Counted from the stretch's first letter, positions 44,755 to 56,320 are shown. The stretch is DNA of 64,000 bases from Forficula auricularia (GCA_024734495.1 JALMQS010000030.1:10704378-10768377); one strand, 5' to 3'. Notes: generated by a model not told the origin, from the letters alone. A program made the numbers and translations.

Positions 44755-46134
44755 AAGGGCGCCTCGACTGCGTGGTCATTTGCGCCACAGATATTAAATG
44801 CGTTATATTTTCAATTTTTAAATTTCTTTTACATGTTTGGTTTTATAGTTAAATATAAAAGTGAGAACTCAGATATTATCATAAATGTTAATGACTCTCA
44901 AAAACTCGAACAAATTATCATATCCTTCCTCATTTTCGAGTATTTGTTTTAAGTCTTTGTTCCCCATTGAATGACATTTTCTTTCCCTTGCGTAAATTGG
45001 GCATTCCACTAATACATGATTTACATTTATCCTAACTTTGCAAGCTGGACATATCGGTGGGTCATCCTTGTTCATTAGATGGCCGTGGGTGAATAAGCAA
45101 TGACCCAATCTTAGGCGGGTCAATTTAACTTGCTCTTTTCTACTTAGATCTGAAGCTGATATGGAACCAATGATGGGTTTTATCATCTTTAAATAGTTAT
45201 TAGTAACTTTTTCCCATTCTAGCTTCCAGTTACTTATAGTTTTGGTTTTAACAAAATTTTTAATGTCTTCAGGCAGATTTTCTGTGAAGTCATAATTTTG
45301 TTTATTGGCTCCCCTTTCGCCTGTTCGTCAACAAGCTCATTACCTGGGATGCCTTTATGGCTGGGAACCCACATAAAGTGGATTATTTTCCCTCTTAGAA
45401 TAAAATTATGAAAGGATAAATGTATTTTCTGTATGAGTGGATGCTGAGTGTTATAATTTTGGATTGCAGAAAGAGCACTAAGCGAATCGGAGATTATAAG
45501 AAATTTATTGTTTGGGTGATGACTGAGGGTTGACATTACTAGTTCAATAGCTTTGATTTCAGCATTGTATATGTTTGTTACAGAAGATAATTTGAAATTT
45601 CTCTCTGATTCTTCAATTTTAAAAGCACATCCTACCTTATTTTCAAGTTTGGACCCGTCTGTAAATATTAGAGAATAATTTTCGAATTTAGAAATTATAT
45701 TATAAAAAGCTTGTACATACATGCAAGGGCTGGTCGTTTTCTTATTAAAATTGAGAAGCTCCCATATACAATTTGGCTTTTCTATAAGCCAAGGTGGATA
45801 GGGGGGGTTGATAACTTTCACGGACTGGTCCAATTGATTTTCAAATTCAATTTGAAAATTTAAACTTCTTATTGCGAGTGGCTTAGTGCTCCTTGTACGT
45901 TGTACATATTTGTTCACATTTGTGGGAGAAAATAACATTTTAAAACATGGGTGATTGGGCAGGGAATTTATTTTTATTAAATAGTTATTTGATAGAATTT
46001 TTCTTCTCACTCTTAATGGTGGTTCACCGGACTCGGCCAGAAGGCTAATAACAGGGGTTGAACGAAAAGCTCCTAAGGCAGTTCTGATTCCTAAATTGTG
46101 AATTGGGTCGAGTTGTTTAAGTACACGTTCTCTT
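44755..46134 (-). pseudogene. LINE (I-like) fragment: RT tail, RNase H, zinc knuckle; frameshifted
   Basis: Starts in the RT tail with LDPIHNLGIRTALGAFRSTP and LLAESGEPPLRVRRK. RNase H is complete: IFTDGSK (Asp), NAEIKAIEL (Glu), ISDSLSAL (Asp), WVPSHKGIPGNELVDEQA (Asp). A one-base frameshift near 45.29 kb separates this from TISNWKLEWEKVTNNYLK, LTRLRLGHCLFTHGHL and the knuckle PPICPACKVRINVNHVLVEC. 5'-truncated; a 3' UTR follows to about 44.76 kb. It lies next to a different LINE fragment in the same orientation. Confidence 0.9.
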
Positions 46135-47295
46135 TAATTGTAGCCAAAACTCAACCAGTATGCCAAATTTCAGCATTCCCGGATCAACGAAAGTACTCTA
46201 GGTTTTTGATATGTGAGAGAGTGAGTCAGTGTATAAAATGACACTTTTCAGAGCTTAATATCTCAATAAATATAATAGGTTTAATAATGAAATTCAGGAT
46301 TCTAGGTTTCCCAGTAGGCCTTATTAGACATGCATAATTTCAAGTGAGTAGGTCTAATCATTTTTGAGTTATGGGGGGTCGAATGTAGCTCGAAATGGTT
46401 CGTGTAAATATCGCCCGTTTTTCCAAACTTGGCTGACCCTCTGCCGTGTGTGTAGAACTGAAATAAATGAATGAAAAATAAATTTAAAAATCTTTTAATT
46501 TAAGCCCTCTTCAAATGATTAACTAACCTACTAAATTAAGCTAAAAATGATTCGTTCTTTCTTCAATATCTTTATCTAAATATTTGGCTTATAAACCAAC
46601 GCAAATCTTTTGTTATGTTTTTCTCATCTTAATTAATAAATAAATACTTACTAAAACAGAGAGAAAATAGAATAATTAATATTTTGTTTTTGTGATAATC
46701 CTATTAATAATTTTTTATATACATTTCTAAAGATTTTTCCATTTATATTCGAGTAGGTATATACCTACAAACCATCTTTTATATTATATTATTATCATTA
46801 TTAAGATATTTTTATCTTATTTTTGATGGAGTAAAAAAGTAAGTAATTCATTTAAGTGAAAATCCCTCTTGAAAAAGGAGTAAGGGGGTGTTCTCGTTTT
46901 CTTTTCATTCCCTTCATTTTCACCCTCACAGCCCCCCTATTAAACCCCCTTCTTCAACCCCCTATTTTATTTTTTAATGAAATTTAATTAAGAGGAATTT
47001 TCTTTTGAAATTAAAATTATAAATACTAAATAATATAAAAACATTTATATTTCTTTCTTTTCTTTTTTTTTTTTTTGGTCCTTAATAGGGTAATCATTTT
47101 TCATTGGTGAAGTTTCGCATTAATATTCAATCTTAATATTATATTTATATAATTGTATATAAAGAAACTTTAAAGATATTAGCTTAATGAAGGGTTTTCG
47201 TAACTTTTATGTTTAAAGAGACTGTAGAAGATTTTTCGCTGGTGTATTAAAGCACAATTAACCAGAATCACGCTAATTTTATATATCTTATTATA
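46135..47295. other. AT-rich region, no gene
   Basis: No element ends recognised. A pyrimidine-rich block lies at 46900-46960. Confidence 0.35.
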
Positions 47296-47299
47296 GAAA

Positions 47300-47890
47300 A
47301 TATATAATTTATACTTTATCCAATGCGAAGCATGGACAAAGTATTGTAATCGGTTTCGCGGCAAGCGCGATTTCAAAGGGTCCTCAGGTAAAAACTACGG
47401 AACCCATGGTCTGAATTAAAGTCACAAATTGTAGTATTCATTTAGGTTGAATTTTAGCACTTGACGGTTTTGCCAAAAATTACATGGAGTCTCGTCGAGA
47501 GGCCAAAAAGTGCCATTTTTCAGGAAGTGCGTGCGGATGGATGTATGTTATCGTTTTTTTTGTCCACGATTTTTTCCACACTGTAGAACCGATTGAAATG
47601 AAATTGAAAACCTCCCATTAGTTTAACAAAATTAAGCGCTGATTAGTTTTTGGTACATATCGGCCCACAAACATTAATACTTTATTTCAGTACTTTTTTA
47701 GTTTTTTCTATTTTGAAAATTACTAAACCAATTTTGATGAAATTTAAATTATAATTAAGTACCTTGAGGGCCATAAAAAAGGCTATATAAAGTTTTTTGT
47801 AAAATTATATTTTAAAGTACTTTACCCTAGAATAAGATGGTACATTGGATAAAGTTTAGCAACGATCCGTTGCAATTTATTTCATTTTTA
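47300..47890 (-). mobile_element. Repeat family F, inverted copy
   Basis: Carries the 3' end ACTTTATCCAATGCGAAGC, GACCCTTTG-type and GTCTCGTCGAGAGGCC text, CGCTGATTAGTTTTTGGT and the 5' end TTTAGCAACGATCCGTTGC. Near full length. Confidence 0.75.
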
Positions 47891-48489
47891 GTCATACCTG
47901 GTTATTTATTATACATTTTAGATTCATGTAAAATCTTAAAATTAGTTTCAGCCATTCAGATATCCAATTTTATTGTCTATTTAATTACTTATTAGATTCA
48001 TAGTAAACTGGCTAAAATGGAAATAATTCTGAGGCCAATCTAATTCGTCGATACCTCGTGAGTTTATCTCGATAAAATTTCTATGTAATTTAACTGATTT
48101 CAGCCGAAACATTTTATCGGGAAAAATATCTTTCCTGATAAAATTTAGATGTATTCATTTTTTTGGCTAATCAAAAATCGTATAAAATTTTAATGAAATA
48201 TTTTAAGAAAATTCGAATTTTATACGGGGTCAAAAATTAAAAATAAATATTTTGTCATCAAAATTTTAGTCTTATAGGCCGATTATGATCACAGTTATAC
48301 AATGTAATATTTAAATCTTAAAGAAAACTTAAAAAAATTATTTTTCTTGACGTTATTAAATTATTTAACAAAACCGGTCATTACTCTTTAATTTAATAAA
48401 AACATTGCTATCTTAATGTCTATTTTGCGGAAGAAATATAGGAATGTCTTAAAGAGAAATCAATGATACACTGTCTATCTTAAGACTGC

Positions 48490-48670
48490 AATCTACACTT
48501 GAAAACAATTCTAGAAAAAGGAGTCGAAACGTCGTGCATTCTAATGACTTAATATGAAAATGTGTAATATAAGTGGTTTCAGCTTGAAACATCTTTCTTG
48601 ATAAATTTCCATTTTGAAATTTCAATAATTTAAATTATCCAGAAAAAAAGAGATCGAAATTACGTGCAAT
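48490..48670 (+). repeat. Short diverged tandem pair with CGAAACGUC-like word
   Basis: GGAGTCGAAACGTCGTGC and GAGATCGAAATTACGTGC, each followed by TCTAATGA, plus GTGGTTTCAGCTTGAAACAT (also at 50.67 kb). CGAAACGTC matches the second hammerhead strand, but no CUGANGA lies at the right distance. Confidence 0.4.
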
Positions 48671-48781
48671 CTAATGAGTTTATAGTATTAATATATTTAA
48701 TGTTATTGGAAATCATGGCTGTAATGTAAGTGCAGTGGGATCCTGGAGATATTAGCCAAAATGGGATTCAATAAAACTCCC

Positions 48782-48832
48782 AGAATATGACGTTTCGGCC
48801 TAAATTTGTTCGGGCCATCCTCAGTTATTGAG
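48782..48832 (-). ncRNA. Hammerhead ribozyme, intact core
   Basis: Minus strand CAAUAA, CUGAGGA (48818-48824), extra U, stem II GGCC/GGCC around a 12-nt loop, GAAACGUC (48789-48796), AUAUU. Stem III is ACGU without a loop. Four A-U pairs in stem I after one mismatch. Cleavage predicted after GUC. Confidence 0.75.
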
Positions 48833-49014
48833 AATTATACACATATATTACAAAACGCATATGTGATCGAACCTAGTTTTGTCAACAATAAGAATTTTAG
48901 CTTCATGAAGTTTATTTTACCTCTGAACTTTGGGCCCAATAACGACACGAAGCTAAAATTCTTAGTGTTGACAAAAATAGGTTCGACACATTGTAATGTG
49001 TCTATTATTCCCAA

Positions 49015-49062
49015 TAATTGAGCATGGCCCAATAAAATTTAGGCCTAAACGTCTTATTCTGT
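49015..49062 (+). ncRNA. Decayed hammerhead, right arm
   Basis: Same position as the left-arm ribozyme but TTGAGCA for CTGAGGA and TAAAC for GAAAC; ACGTC and GGCC/GGCC remain. Three core changes should destroy activity. Confidence 0.6.
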
Positions 49063-49379
49063 GAGTTTTATTGATCCCGGTGCATCCCATTTTGGCTGAT
49101 ATCTTCATCAAACTTCATGCAAAAAAAAGTGGATTTCTTATTAGAAATAGTTAGTTTTTTCAAATAATTTTCAGAAAAAACATATTTTATTTAAACTTTT
49201 AATACATTCTGTGATTGTACAAATATTTTAAAAGATTTTTAGAGTGAAAACAATGTATTACTTTAATTTAAACCTTTTAAAATTAAATTTATTTAAACTA
49301 GCATAAATTTGCAGGTTTGAAATTTGATCCCTTTTTGAATTGTATTAAATGATTATCGATAATAAGTAAAAATATATTT

Positions 49380-49622
49380 TTCTAGGTGGGTTTCACAAAT
49401 AAAACAAATATATGTTTTGAGTTTTTAATCTCGATATATATTTCGGGTTATGAGCCCATCATCAGGAGTTACAAAAAGAAAAGCTCATAACCCGAAATAT
49501 ATATCGAGATTAAAAACTCAAAACATATATTTGTTTTATTTGTGAAACCCACCTAGAAAAATATATTTTTACTTATTATCTATTAAAATGTTTCACCTAG
49601 AACCGACACCTAATTCTTTAAA
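49380..49622. mobile_element. Family C palindrome with hammerhead and shared tail
   Basis: Arms GGTGGGTTTCACAAATAAAA, CAAATATATGTTTTGAG and their mirror surround a short centre (GGAGTTACAAAAAGAAAAGC). The right side continues with AATGTTTCACCTAGAACCG, the same tail as at 9.74 and 32.2 kb. The left arm carries a full ribozyme; the right has only the GAAA half. Confidence 0.85.
49426..49471 (-). ncRNA. Hammerhead ribozyme, family C, intact core
   Basis: Minus strand CUC, CUGATGA (49459-49465), extra U, stem II GGG/CCC, GAAA, UAUAUA, UC, GAG. Stem I CUC/GAG is short but exact. Cleavage predicted after AUC. Confidence 0.75.
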
Positions 49623-49737
49623 GATTATAAATGATTATCGTCTAATATCGAATTAAATTGAATATTTTAATGTTTATCAGTTCGATTTGAATATCTCATC
49701 TTTTAATTTAATTTCATTTGAAATATTGTCCAAGCAT

Positions 49738-50602
49738 ATGCCTCTAAAGACCGAGGAAGTAGCTCAAGCTGTAGCTCTAATAAATGATGGAAGATTGTAT
49801 CGGTATGTCGCTCAACGACTTAAAACATCGGTTGGAAGGTATGTCACTCAGAGCTGGAAAACGATATAAAGAAACAAACTCTCATGCCAGGATACCGAGA
49901 TATGGTCGAATTAGAGCTTCAAATGAGAGAGATGAACGATTCATACTATTGGATACTTATTGAGGGATCGCCATTAGCAGTACAGCAGCTCAAATTCAAC
50001 AGCGCCTTCTACAAACTCGACAAGTCAACCTAAGTGTTTGGACCTTAGACCATGAAAGATATAGACACGCCCTGGTGTCGATTTGGTGAGGCCAACATCT
50101 CCTATAGAACTTGACGTCATCTGTAGGCAGGAACACCCAGAAATAGCATGGCTACTATAAGAATTATTATACATTGAGATAAATTTATCGTAGTTTAGAT
50201 TATTTATTTTGGATTCCAATAATCGCAAATTAATATTAAATAATATAACCAAAATATTTATGCGAGAACGTGACGTCATCTGTAGGCGATGTTGGTCTCA
50301 CTTCACTCTGTGTGGAGAGTAGCAGAGGGCGTGTCTATATATTTCATGGTCTAAGGTCTCTACTATAGATAAGCGTTAACTTATCAACATTCTTGAAAGT
50401 GAATTGTCCCTTGTTAAGTTAACAAATAGATACAAATAACTTGTAATTTAATTATCCCTTTCAGGTATGTTTTCTTACCACTCTGTGTGGAGAGTAGCAG
50501 AGGGCGTGTCTATATCTTTCATGGTCTAAGGTTTGGACTATCAGAAAACGTCTCCGAGAATTAGGCTTGATGTCAAGGAGACCAGCGACAGACCCTCTTT
50601 GA
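49738..50602 (+). pseudogene. Tc1/mariner-type transposase relic, interrupted by MITE J
   Basis: Begins MPLKTEEVAQAVALINDGR, then after a frameshift HARIPRYGRIRASNERDERF and STAAQIQQRLLQTRQVNLSV, the paired helix-turn-helix region of Tc1-like transposases. After the MITE the frame resumes as SVWTIRKRLRELGLMSRRPA, TDPL, stop. The DDE catalytic domain is absent. Several stops and frameshifts. No Tc1 terminal repeats seen. Confidence 0.8.
50044..50530. mobile_element. MITE J copy 2: composite carrying captured flank, perfect 8-bp duplication
   Basis: GTTTGGAC duplicated at 50036-50043 and 50531-50538. Structure: left end, full MITE J, its right end (about 50351), a 127-bp segment equal to the flank of copy 1 (41173-41300), then a second right end (50480-50530, CACTCTGTGTGGAGAG to CATGGTCTAAG). 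The unit moved as a whole into the transposase relic. Confidence 0.85.
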
Positions 50603-52000
50603 CACCGATTATGTTATATATTTTTCTAAGTGTTCCACTTTTTTGCACCACAGTGTATTTATTTAATTTAAAAGTGGTTTCAGCCGAAACACCTTTCCTG
50701 ATAAATTCAATTAATTAATTATTATAATTCCTTATAGATTAAATTTTCAATTTTGAAATATCAATAAATGAAATTATCTTTGAATTTCCAATTTCAGAAT
50801 TTCTTGTAGATATTTCTCCCCCCCCCTCCCTTGTCTTTTAGACTTAAAGTTTCCCTCTATTTCTCTGGCGGCCCCCATTTAGCCAAAGTAAAGAGAATAC
50901 AAATTCATATTTCAAGTATTAACTCAATCTCTAGTTCTGGCTTTGCCTTTGGGAGAAACATTGGGGGGGCTGTGGGGGCAAAAGGTGGATGCCCCCCGGG
51001 AATTTTTGTGAGCCTAGTGATTATAATTTGCATTTAAATAACATCGCTTCATTTAATCCAACGCCGGCGTCGCTCGGTCTGACGGCCTCATTGGTAAAAA
51101 TACAAATAATGCCTCCCCCTAAAAAGGGACTACATTTTGCCGCCCCCATCCCTTCTTGCCGCCCTTTTCTCACCCACTAGACCTATTTTCGAAATCAATT
51201 GAAATTTCATCTCCATCTATTTGCACTTAATTTATATCATATAACAAGCAGACAAGCCGTTCTCGATTCCACCCCCTTAACCACCCCTTCGTTTTACCCA
51301 TTTTTTTTTATTTATTTATTGATTCGAATTCAATTTCAATTAAAGTTGAAGAAAATTTCAACATCAAACGACAAACATCGTCCCCTTCTACTACTACTAC
51401 TACTAATATATACATGATTATACAATAGAAATGTAAACATTGTGTAAAATAAATAATCAGATGAGTATTAGTAGTAATAGTAGTCGTAGAAACATACGTG
51501 AGTTTGAAAATAGGTTCGGAATTTTTATAGAATGTTTTTTTTTTTTTTTCTATTGGTTTTATTTCAAACAAAAACACAAAAATGTTTTATAAACTAAACT
51601 TAATTCAATAAAACAGAAATAAAAGAATTGGGACAAATAAACATACATTCCTAAAATAAAAAAATGAGTGTCAAATTTCCCTCAATAAATAAAATAAATA
51701 CACACGCGTTTTATAATTTGATAAGAAAATTCCATTTATTTATTGATTTTCGAATTTGTATTATCGCGTTTACGAAATATAAAGCCACTACTTACATACA
51801 GGGACGCGCCAAGTACCTTTTGCGTTGTCGTACGAAATACTGATTAAACCTTTATATGCACTGAGCCCAAATTACTGAGGCCACAACATTTTTTCACTTT
51901 TCAAGGTTTTTACCGAAGAATTATTGTAAATAATTTATAAACGGTCGCAAGCCAAAATTCATAAAATAAATAAATAAAATTTAAAAAGAACCGTGTTTGG
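50600..52000. other. AT-rich region with C-rich patches
   Basis: GTGGTTTCAGCCGAAACACC at 50665 belongs to a short dispersed repeat (also 48.1, 48.58 kb). C/G-run patches at 50820 and 50960-51010. (TAC)n near 51388. No gene supported. Confidence 0.35.
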
Positions 52001-52005
52001 GCCCT

Positions 52006-52378
52006 ATTTTATTTTAATGAATTGGCTAAGGTACCAGTTAGGGGAAAATAAAAAGTTGAAATAAAAGCCAACTTTTATTTGATACTTTATTTTGAGCAAG
52101 ACGTAATCGATATTTTACAACTTTTCGAGGGCTACACCGCTACTCTTCATCAGTGCACGTCAACCAAGTCACAAAAACACGCAAAATTTATCTCCAGCAG
52201 ACGTTTTACATTAGCAATCATTACACTGCTAAAACAAGTTATTCCAACTGAACAATTTCAAATAATGAAATGCCCAAAATAAAGTATCAAATAGAAGTTG
52301 GCTTTTATTTCAACTTTTTATTTTCTCATAACTGGCCACTTAGCCAATTCATTAAAATAAATAAAATATTCAAGGGGT
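52006..52378. mobile_element. Inverted repeat around a hammerhead-like core
   Basis: Left AATGAATTGGCTAAGG, AAAAGTTGAAATAAAAGCCA, ATTTGATACTTTATTTTG; right mirror AAAATAAAGTATCAAAT, GGCTTTTATTTCAACTTTTT, TTAGCCAATTCATT. The spacer of about 165 bp holds the ribozyme-like core. Confidence 0.8.
52105..52165 (-). ncRNA. Weakened hammerhead ribozyme
   Basis: Minus strand CUGATGA (52147-52153), extra A, stem II with an outer GAG/CUC and possible inner pairs, GAAAAGUUGU. Both core strands are present, but C15.2 is lost and the UH site is not clear. Confidence 0.45.
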
Positions 52379-52567
52379 TAAGAGATATCACCATTTTTTG
52401 ATTTTGCAAAAATTGAGTTCATGAGTTCAAATACCAGTACGGCCATTTAATAGCGATTGATGTGGAAACTCATATAATGGGATCCCCTGGCATTTAGACA
52501 ACCGTATTGGCAGATCAGTTAAGGGTATGAAACTAGGCTACAAAAAAAGGCGCAAGGCATTTCCCTA

Positions 52568-53085
52568 TATTTACTTTATCCTATGCGAAGCAGATAAAGT
52601 ATTGAATCGGTCTCCGAGCCAAGTGCACTTCAAAGGGTCCTCAGGTAAAGACTACGGAACCCATGGTTTCAATTAAAGTTTTTTTCCCACACCGTTCAAC
52701 CTATCGAAATGAAATTGAAAACCTATTATTACTTTAACAAAATAAAGAGCTGATTAGTTATTAGTACATATCGGCCCACAAACATTAGTACTTTATTCCA
52801 GTACTTTTATTATTTTCTAAATATCTTTGAAAATGACTTAACCAATTTTCATGAAATTTAATATTCTAATTAAGTATCTTGAGGACCATAAAAAAGGTTA
52901 TATAAAATTTTTAACAAAATTACATTTTAAAGTAGTACAGTAAGTCTACAGAAAGTTAGTACTTTTTAAAATTCTTTAAAATTTATTTATTTAGTCGGTT
53001 TATCTTATTAATAATAAATGAAAAAACATATTAATATTTCAAATGACTATAGATAAAGTCTAACAACGTTCCGTTGCAGTTCATT
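52568..53085 (-). mobile_element. Repeat family F, diverged inverted copy
   Basis: CTTTATCCTATGCGAAGC, GGGTCCTCAGGTAAAGACTA, TGATTAGTTATTAGTACATA and TAACAACGTTCCGTTGCAG. About 120 bp of the middle (the GGCCTCTCGACGAG region) is missing. Its 5' part includes the TTATTATTAATAAGATAAAC segment at which the 59 kb copy is interrupted. Confidence 0.7.
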
Positions 53086-53192
53086 TTTCTGTTTTTGTTT
53101 TTTTGTTCACACATTCTTTTATACGAAAAAAATTCATGTTTTGAAATCTGTAGGTATTATTTATAGAAAAAATAAAATAAAAAAAAACTTAC

Positions 53193-53260
53193 CATTAAAT
53201 GGATAATCTTTGCCTTGAGGGTAGAAAAAAAACATAACGAGATCACGAAAACCGCCTTAC
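53193..53260 (-). CDS. Candidate internal exon of a host gene
   Basis: Acceptor TTTTTTTTCAG and strong donor ATG, GTAAGT on the minus strand. If the acceptor five bases further in (after GTAAG) is used, the frame reads GGFRDLVMFFFYPQGKDYPF then N, with protein-like composition unlike the surrounding AT tracts. The other open frame reads KAVFVISLCFFSTLKAK. Product not recognised. Same strand as the 17.0 kb candidate; they could belong to one large gene, but nothing proves it. Confidence 0.4.
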
Positions 53261-53743
53261 CTGAAAAAAAAGAAAAAAATAATCGTTAATACCAACAAAA
53301 AAAAATCTTAAAACGTTTCTACATTAAGAGAAATACTAGGAAAAATAAAAAAATAAACTAATTTATAAATTTATGACAAATTAAAATATTTATAAAGTTA
53401 TTTTAATTACTACAATAATAATTACTACCTATTATATATAGTACTTATGAATATTATAATAAAAAGTCATAAATTCAATTTTTCAATTAAATTTAATTAC
53501 GATTAAACGTTCCCATTTACATATTTTGTATATTTATACGTAATATAGGAATAATTATAATTGTGTTTACCACCCTTGCACTTAGAAAAAAATCGGATAA
53601 AAATCTAAATATATGTAGAAATTTAATCTTATAAATTTAATTATTTTTCTTAAATAATGTTAAAATATACTAAAAAAAATTTTAGCTTTACCCAAGTAGG
53701 TAGTTTTTAACTAGGTATTTATTAAACGTTGTATTCGACTAGA

Positions 53744-53830
53744 GCAGGGGTTCCTAAACTTTTTCTCTGATGGTACACTATGAGGGCCTTTGAATTTTGA
53801 CACCTTGTTAAATTTGAAGGGTATGTAATG
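53744..53830 (+). mobile_element. hAT-type terminal fragment
   Basis: CAGGGGTTCCTAAACTTTTT followed by CTCTGATGGTACACTATG is a known hAT end type. No partner terminus nearby. Confidence 0.5.
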
Positions 53831-53834
53831 ACAC

Positions 53835-54430
53835 AAAATCAATAAATCTTTGAAAAATAAAAAATACTTGTTTTATCTAGTATTTAGTATTTGCAGTTTG
53901 AGATATATCGCAAAACTACACTGAAAAACGATATATTTATAGATATATAGATATGAAAAGATGGTGAAGTTAATTTTGGCGAAATCGATCTCTGTTCAAT
54001 ATAAATAAATGATATACGTATTTTAAGTATTGTCTAATATTTTTGGAGCAACTCTAGATATATTAATAGTTAAGATGCCGCTATTTGAACCAAGCACCAA
54101 TAAGTAAAATATGAAAATATTGTTATTTGAGTAAAATAGTGGAATAGTTAATTTTATTAGGTGAGTATTTAAAAGGAATAATACGTAAATACACAAGAAA
54201 TTATATAAACTTGAATATTTGTTATTTATAATAAATATATATTATGTATTTCTGACTAGAAGATGAGTATATTCATTTGATATAGAATTTATATTCAAAT
54301 TCAAATGAATTATATATATATTTTTAATTATTCATTTTGTTGAATTAATTAGATAAATATTTGAATTATTATATTTGATTTAAGTTTCGAGTTAATCGAA
54401 TTTTAATATATATTAATATTTTTTCTAATC
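53835..54430. other. AT-rich region, nothing recognised
   Basis: No gene or element ends. Confidence 0.35.
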
Positions 54431-54431
54431 T

Positions 54432-54536
54432 TATCCCAGGTAACCACAATATCATAAGAATATTCTAAGGATATTCTAAGGACATTTAAATCTTCTTAGA
54501 ATATTCTGAGGATATTGTGTGTTACCTGGGATAGAG
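54432..54536. repeat. Short palindrome (mini-MITE)
   Basis: ATCCCAGGTAACCACAATAT and its mirror ATATTGTGTGTTACCTGGGA. Interior CTAAGGATATTC words are repeated and mirrored. About 105 bp. Confidence 0.8.
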
Positions 54537-55474
54537 GAATTATACAATTTAAAAAAAAACAATTAATAATTTTTGTTATTTTTTTTAATATCTTAATTAT
54601 TAAGATATCACTATTTGCAGAAAAATCTAAGTCGTTTTATGTTAAAAAAAACATTCGTGTAGATATTTTAAGAGATATCTAATAAAATGAAATAGACCAC
54701 TCAAGTATATAATATATTTGGATTGAATACCTAAAAATTTGGTCATATTTGGAATAATTTCGATATATCTTGATTATTAATAAAATATCTTTAGGAATAA
54801 ATAAGATCCCATTAAAAATGCTCAACTCTGTTAATACATTTATTTAAAATAAATTGTATTTTTCAGTGTAGGACTGTTAGAATTTAGCATTTTTAAGCTT
54901 TTAGTTAAGTATTTAAAAATAGCAAATTTTAGCTCTTAAAAAATAAAATTTAGCATTTAAAAGCTACACTTTTTAAAAAATTGTAAATTTACTATATTAC
55001 AATACAAATAGATAGGAAATTCCAGGTACTAATTAAAATATATATTTATTAAGGTTTTTCTCTGTACATATCTCCAAATCGCCTCAAATTTTGAATGAAC
55101 ACATTTCAAGCAAAGTTATGAAAGAAAACCACCTTATCAAAATTCCTGTCTGTATGTATATCTGTTAAAATTGGCATAAAACTGCTGGAGATATTTTTAT
55201 GAAATTTCGTATTTCGATCAGATATTTTCTAACTGAAAATAGCGACTATAGAATATTTTGATATTTTGTCCCTAAATGGGGGTTTGGAGGGGGGGGGGTA
55301 ATAGAAATTATCAAATAACTCTTAATTACACTACGACAAATTCAATTCTGCTATAAGCTAAGTTGTAGAGAATGTGATTTCTAACAACTTTTGTTGAAAG
55401 AAATTCCATGATTAGATATTTGAAAATTTTTGGTATTTCGAAAATTCTATGAAGAAAATTGGTATGATTAAACT

Positions 55475-56320
55475 GATCCACAAAAATTTCTCCCAGAAAA
55501 CCTAACAATGGATTCCAGTAGAGTTTTATATGAGAATTATCATGCAATTTTCCGATTTTTACAACACGTCAGAGTTTTAAGATATTATCGGTCAAAACGA
55601 CGAAAAAGGCCATTTCGACCTATTTTTGAGTCGCATTAGATATTAAACAGAAATATTTAAAATCAAAATATTTTTTTGAAGTAATAGAAAAAAGCTTCCT
55701 CTTTGATTTTCAAATTACCACTTGTTTGCAGCTCAATTAGAACTCGAGTTATAACTAAAAAACTAAGAAGGTGTGTTTTTATCTATGTTTATTATCCTTT
55801 ATAATCACGTAAGGTAATGGCAGCAGTAGTTGACCGTGCACCAGTAGTTGACCATTTCGACATAAAACTTTAATTAATAAGGATCCAGATGAAAGGTTTC
55901 CCTTGAAAAAAAATCTATGCACAGGTCCTGCTGTCTAGTGTCCATAGATTTGATTTTTCAAGGAATCCTTCCATCTGGATCCTATTAATTAAAGTTTTAT
56001 GTCGAAATGGTCAACTTACTGGTGCACGATCAACTATTATAACTAGAAGTTCTAATTGAGCTGCAAACAAGTGGTAATTTGAAAATCAAGAAGTAATTTC
56101 TATTACGTCAACGAAATATTTTGATTACAAAGATTGCTGTTTAATATCTATTGGGACTCGAAAAGGGGTAAAATTGGCATTTTTTGTCGTTTTGACCGAT
56201 AATATCTCCAAACTCCGGCGTGTTGTAAAAATCGGGAAATCACACGATAATCAGTGTATAAAACTCTACTAGAACCCATTGTTAGGTTTACGGGGAGAAA
56301 TTTTCGTTTAATTTTTGTCG
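55475..56320. mobile_element. Large foldback element, arms ~380 bp
   Basis: Mirrored landmarks: AACCTAACAATGGATTCCAG and TAGAACCCATTGTTAGG; TATTATCGGTCAAAACGAC and GTCGTTTTGACCGATAATAT; GCTGCAAACAAGTGGTAATT and its mirror; AACTTTAATTAATAAGGATC near the centre (about 55940). The left arm has extra text (55765-55830). Arms differ at a few percent by eye. No ORF. Confidence 0.85.

Larger units (their letters stand above)
48758..49098. mobile_element. Inverted repeat element with one intact and one decayed hammerhead
   Basis: Arms of about 165 bp: left AGCCAAAATGGGATTCAATA, AATTTTAGCTTC; right GAAGCTAAAATTCTTAG, CCCATTTTGGCT. The centre is near GGGCCCAATA (48930). Ribozymes occupy matching positions in the arms and point outward. 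Confidence 0.85.
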
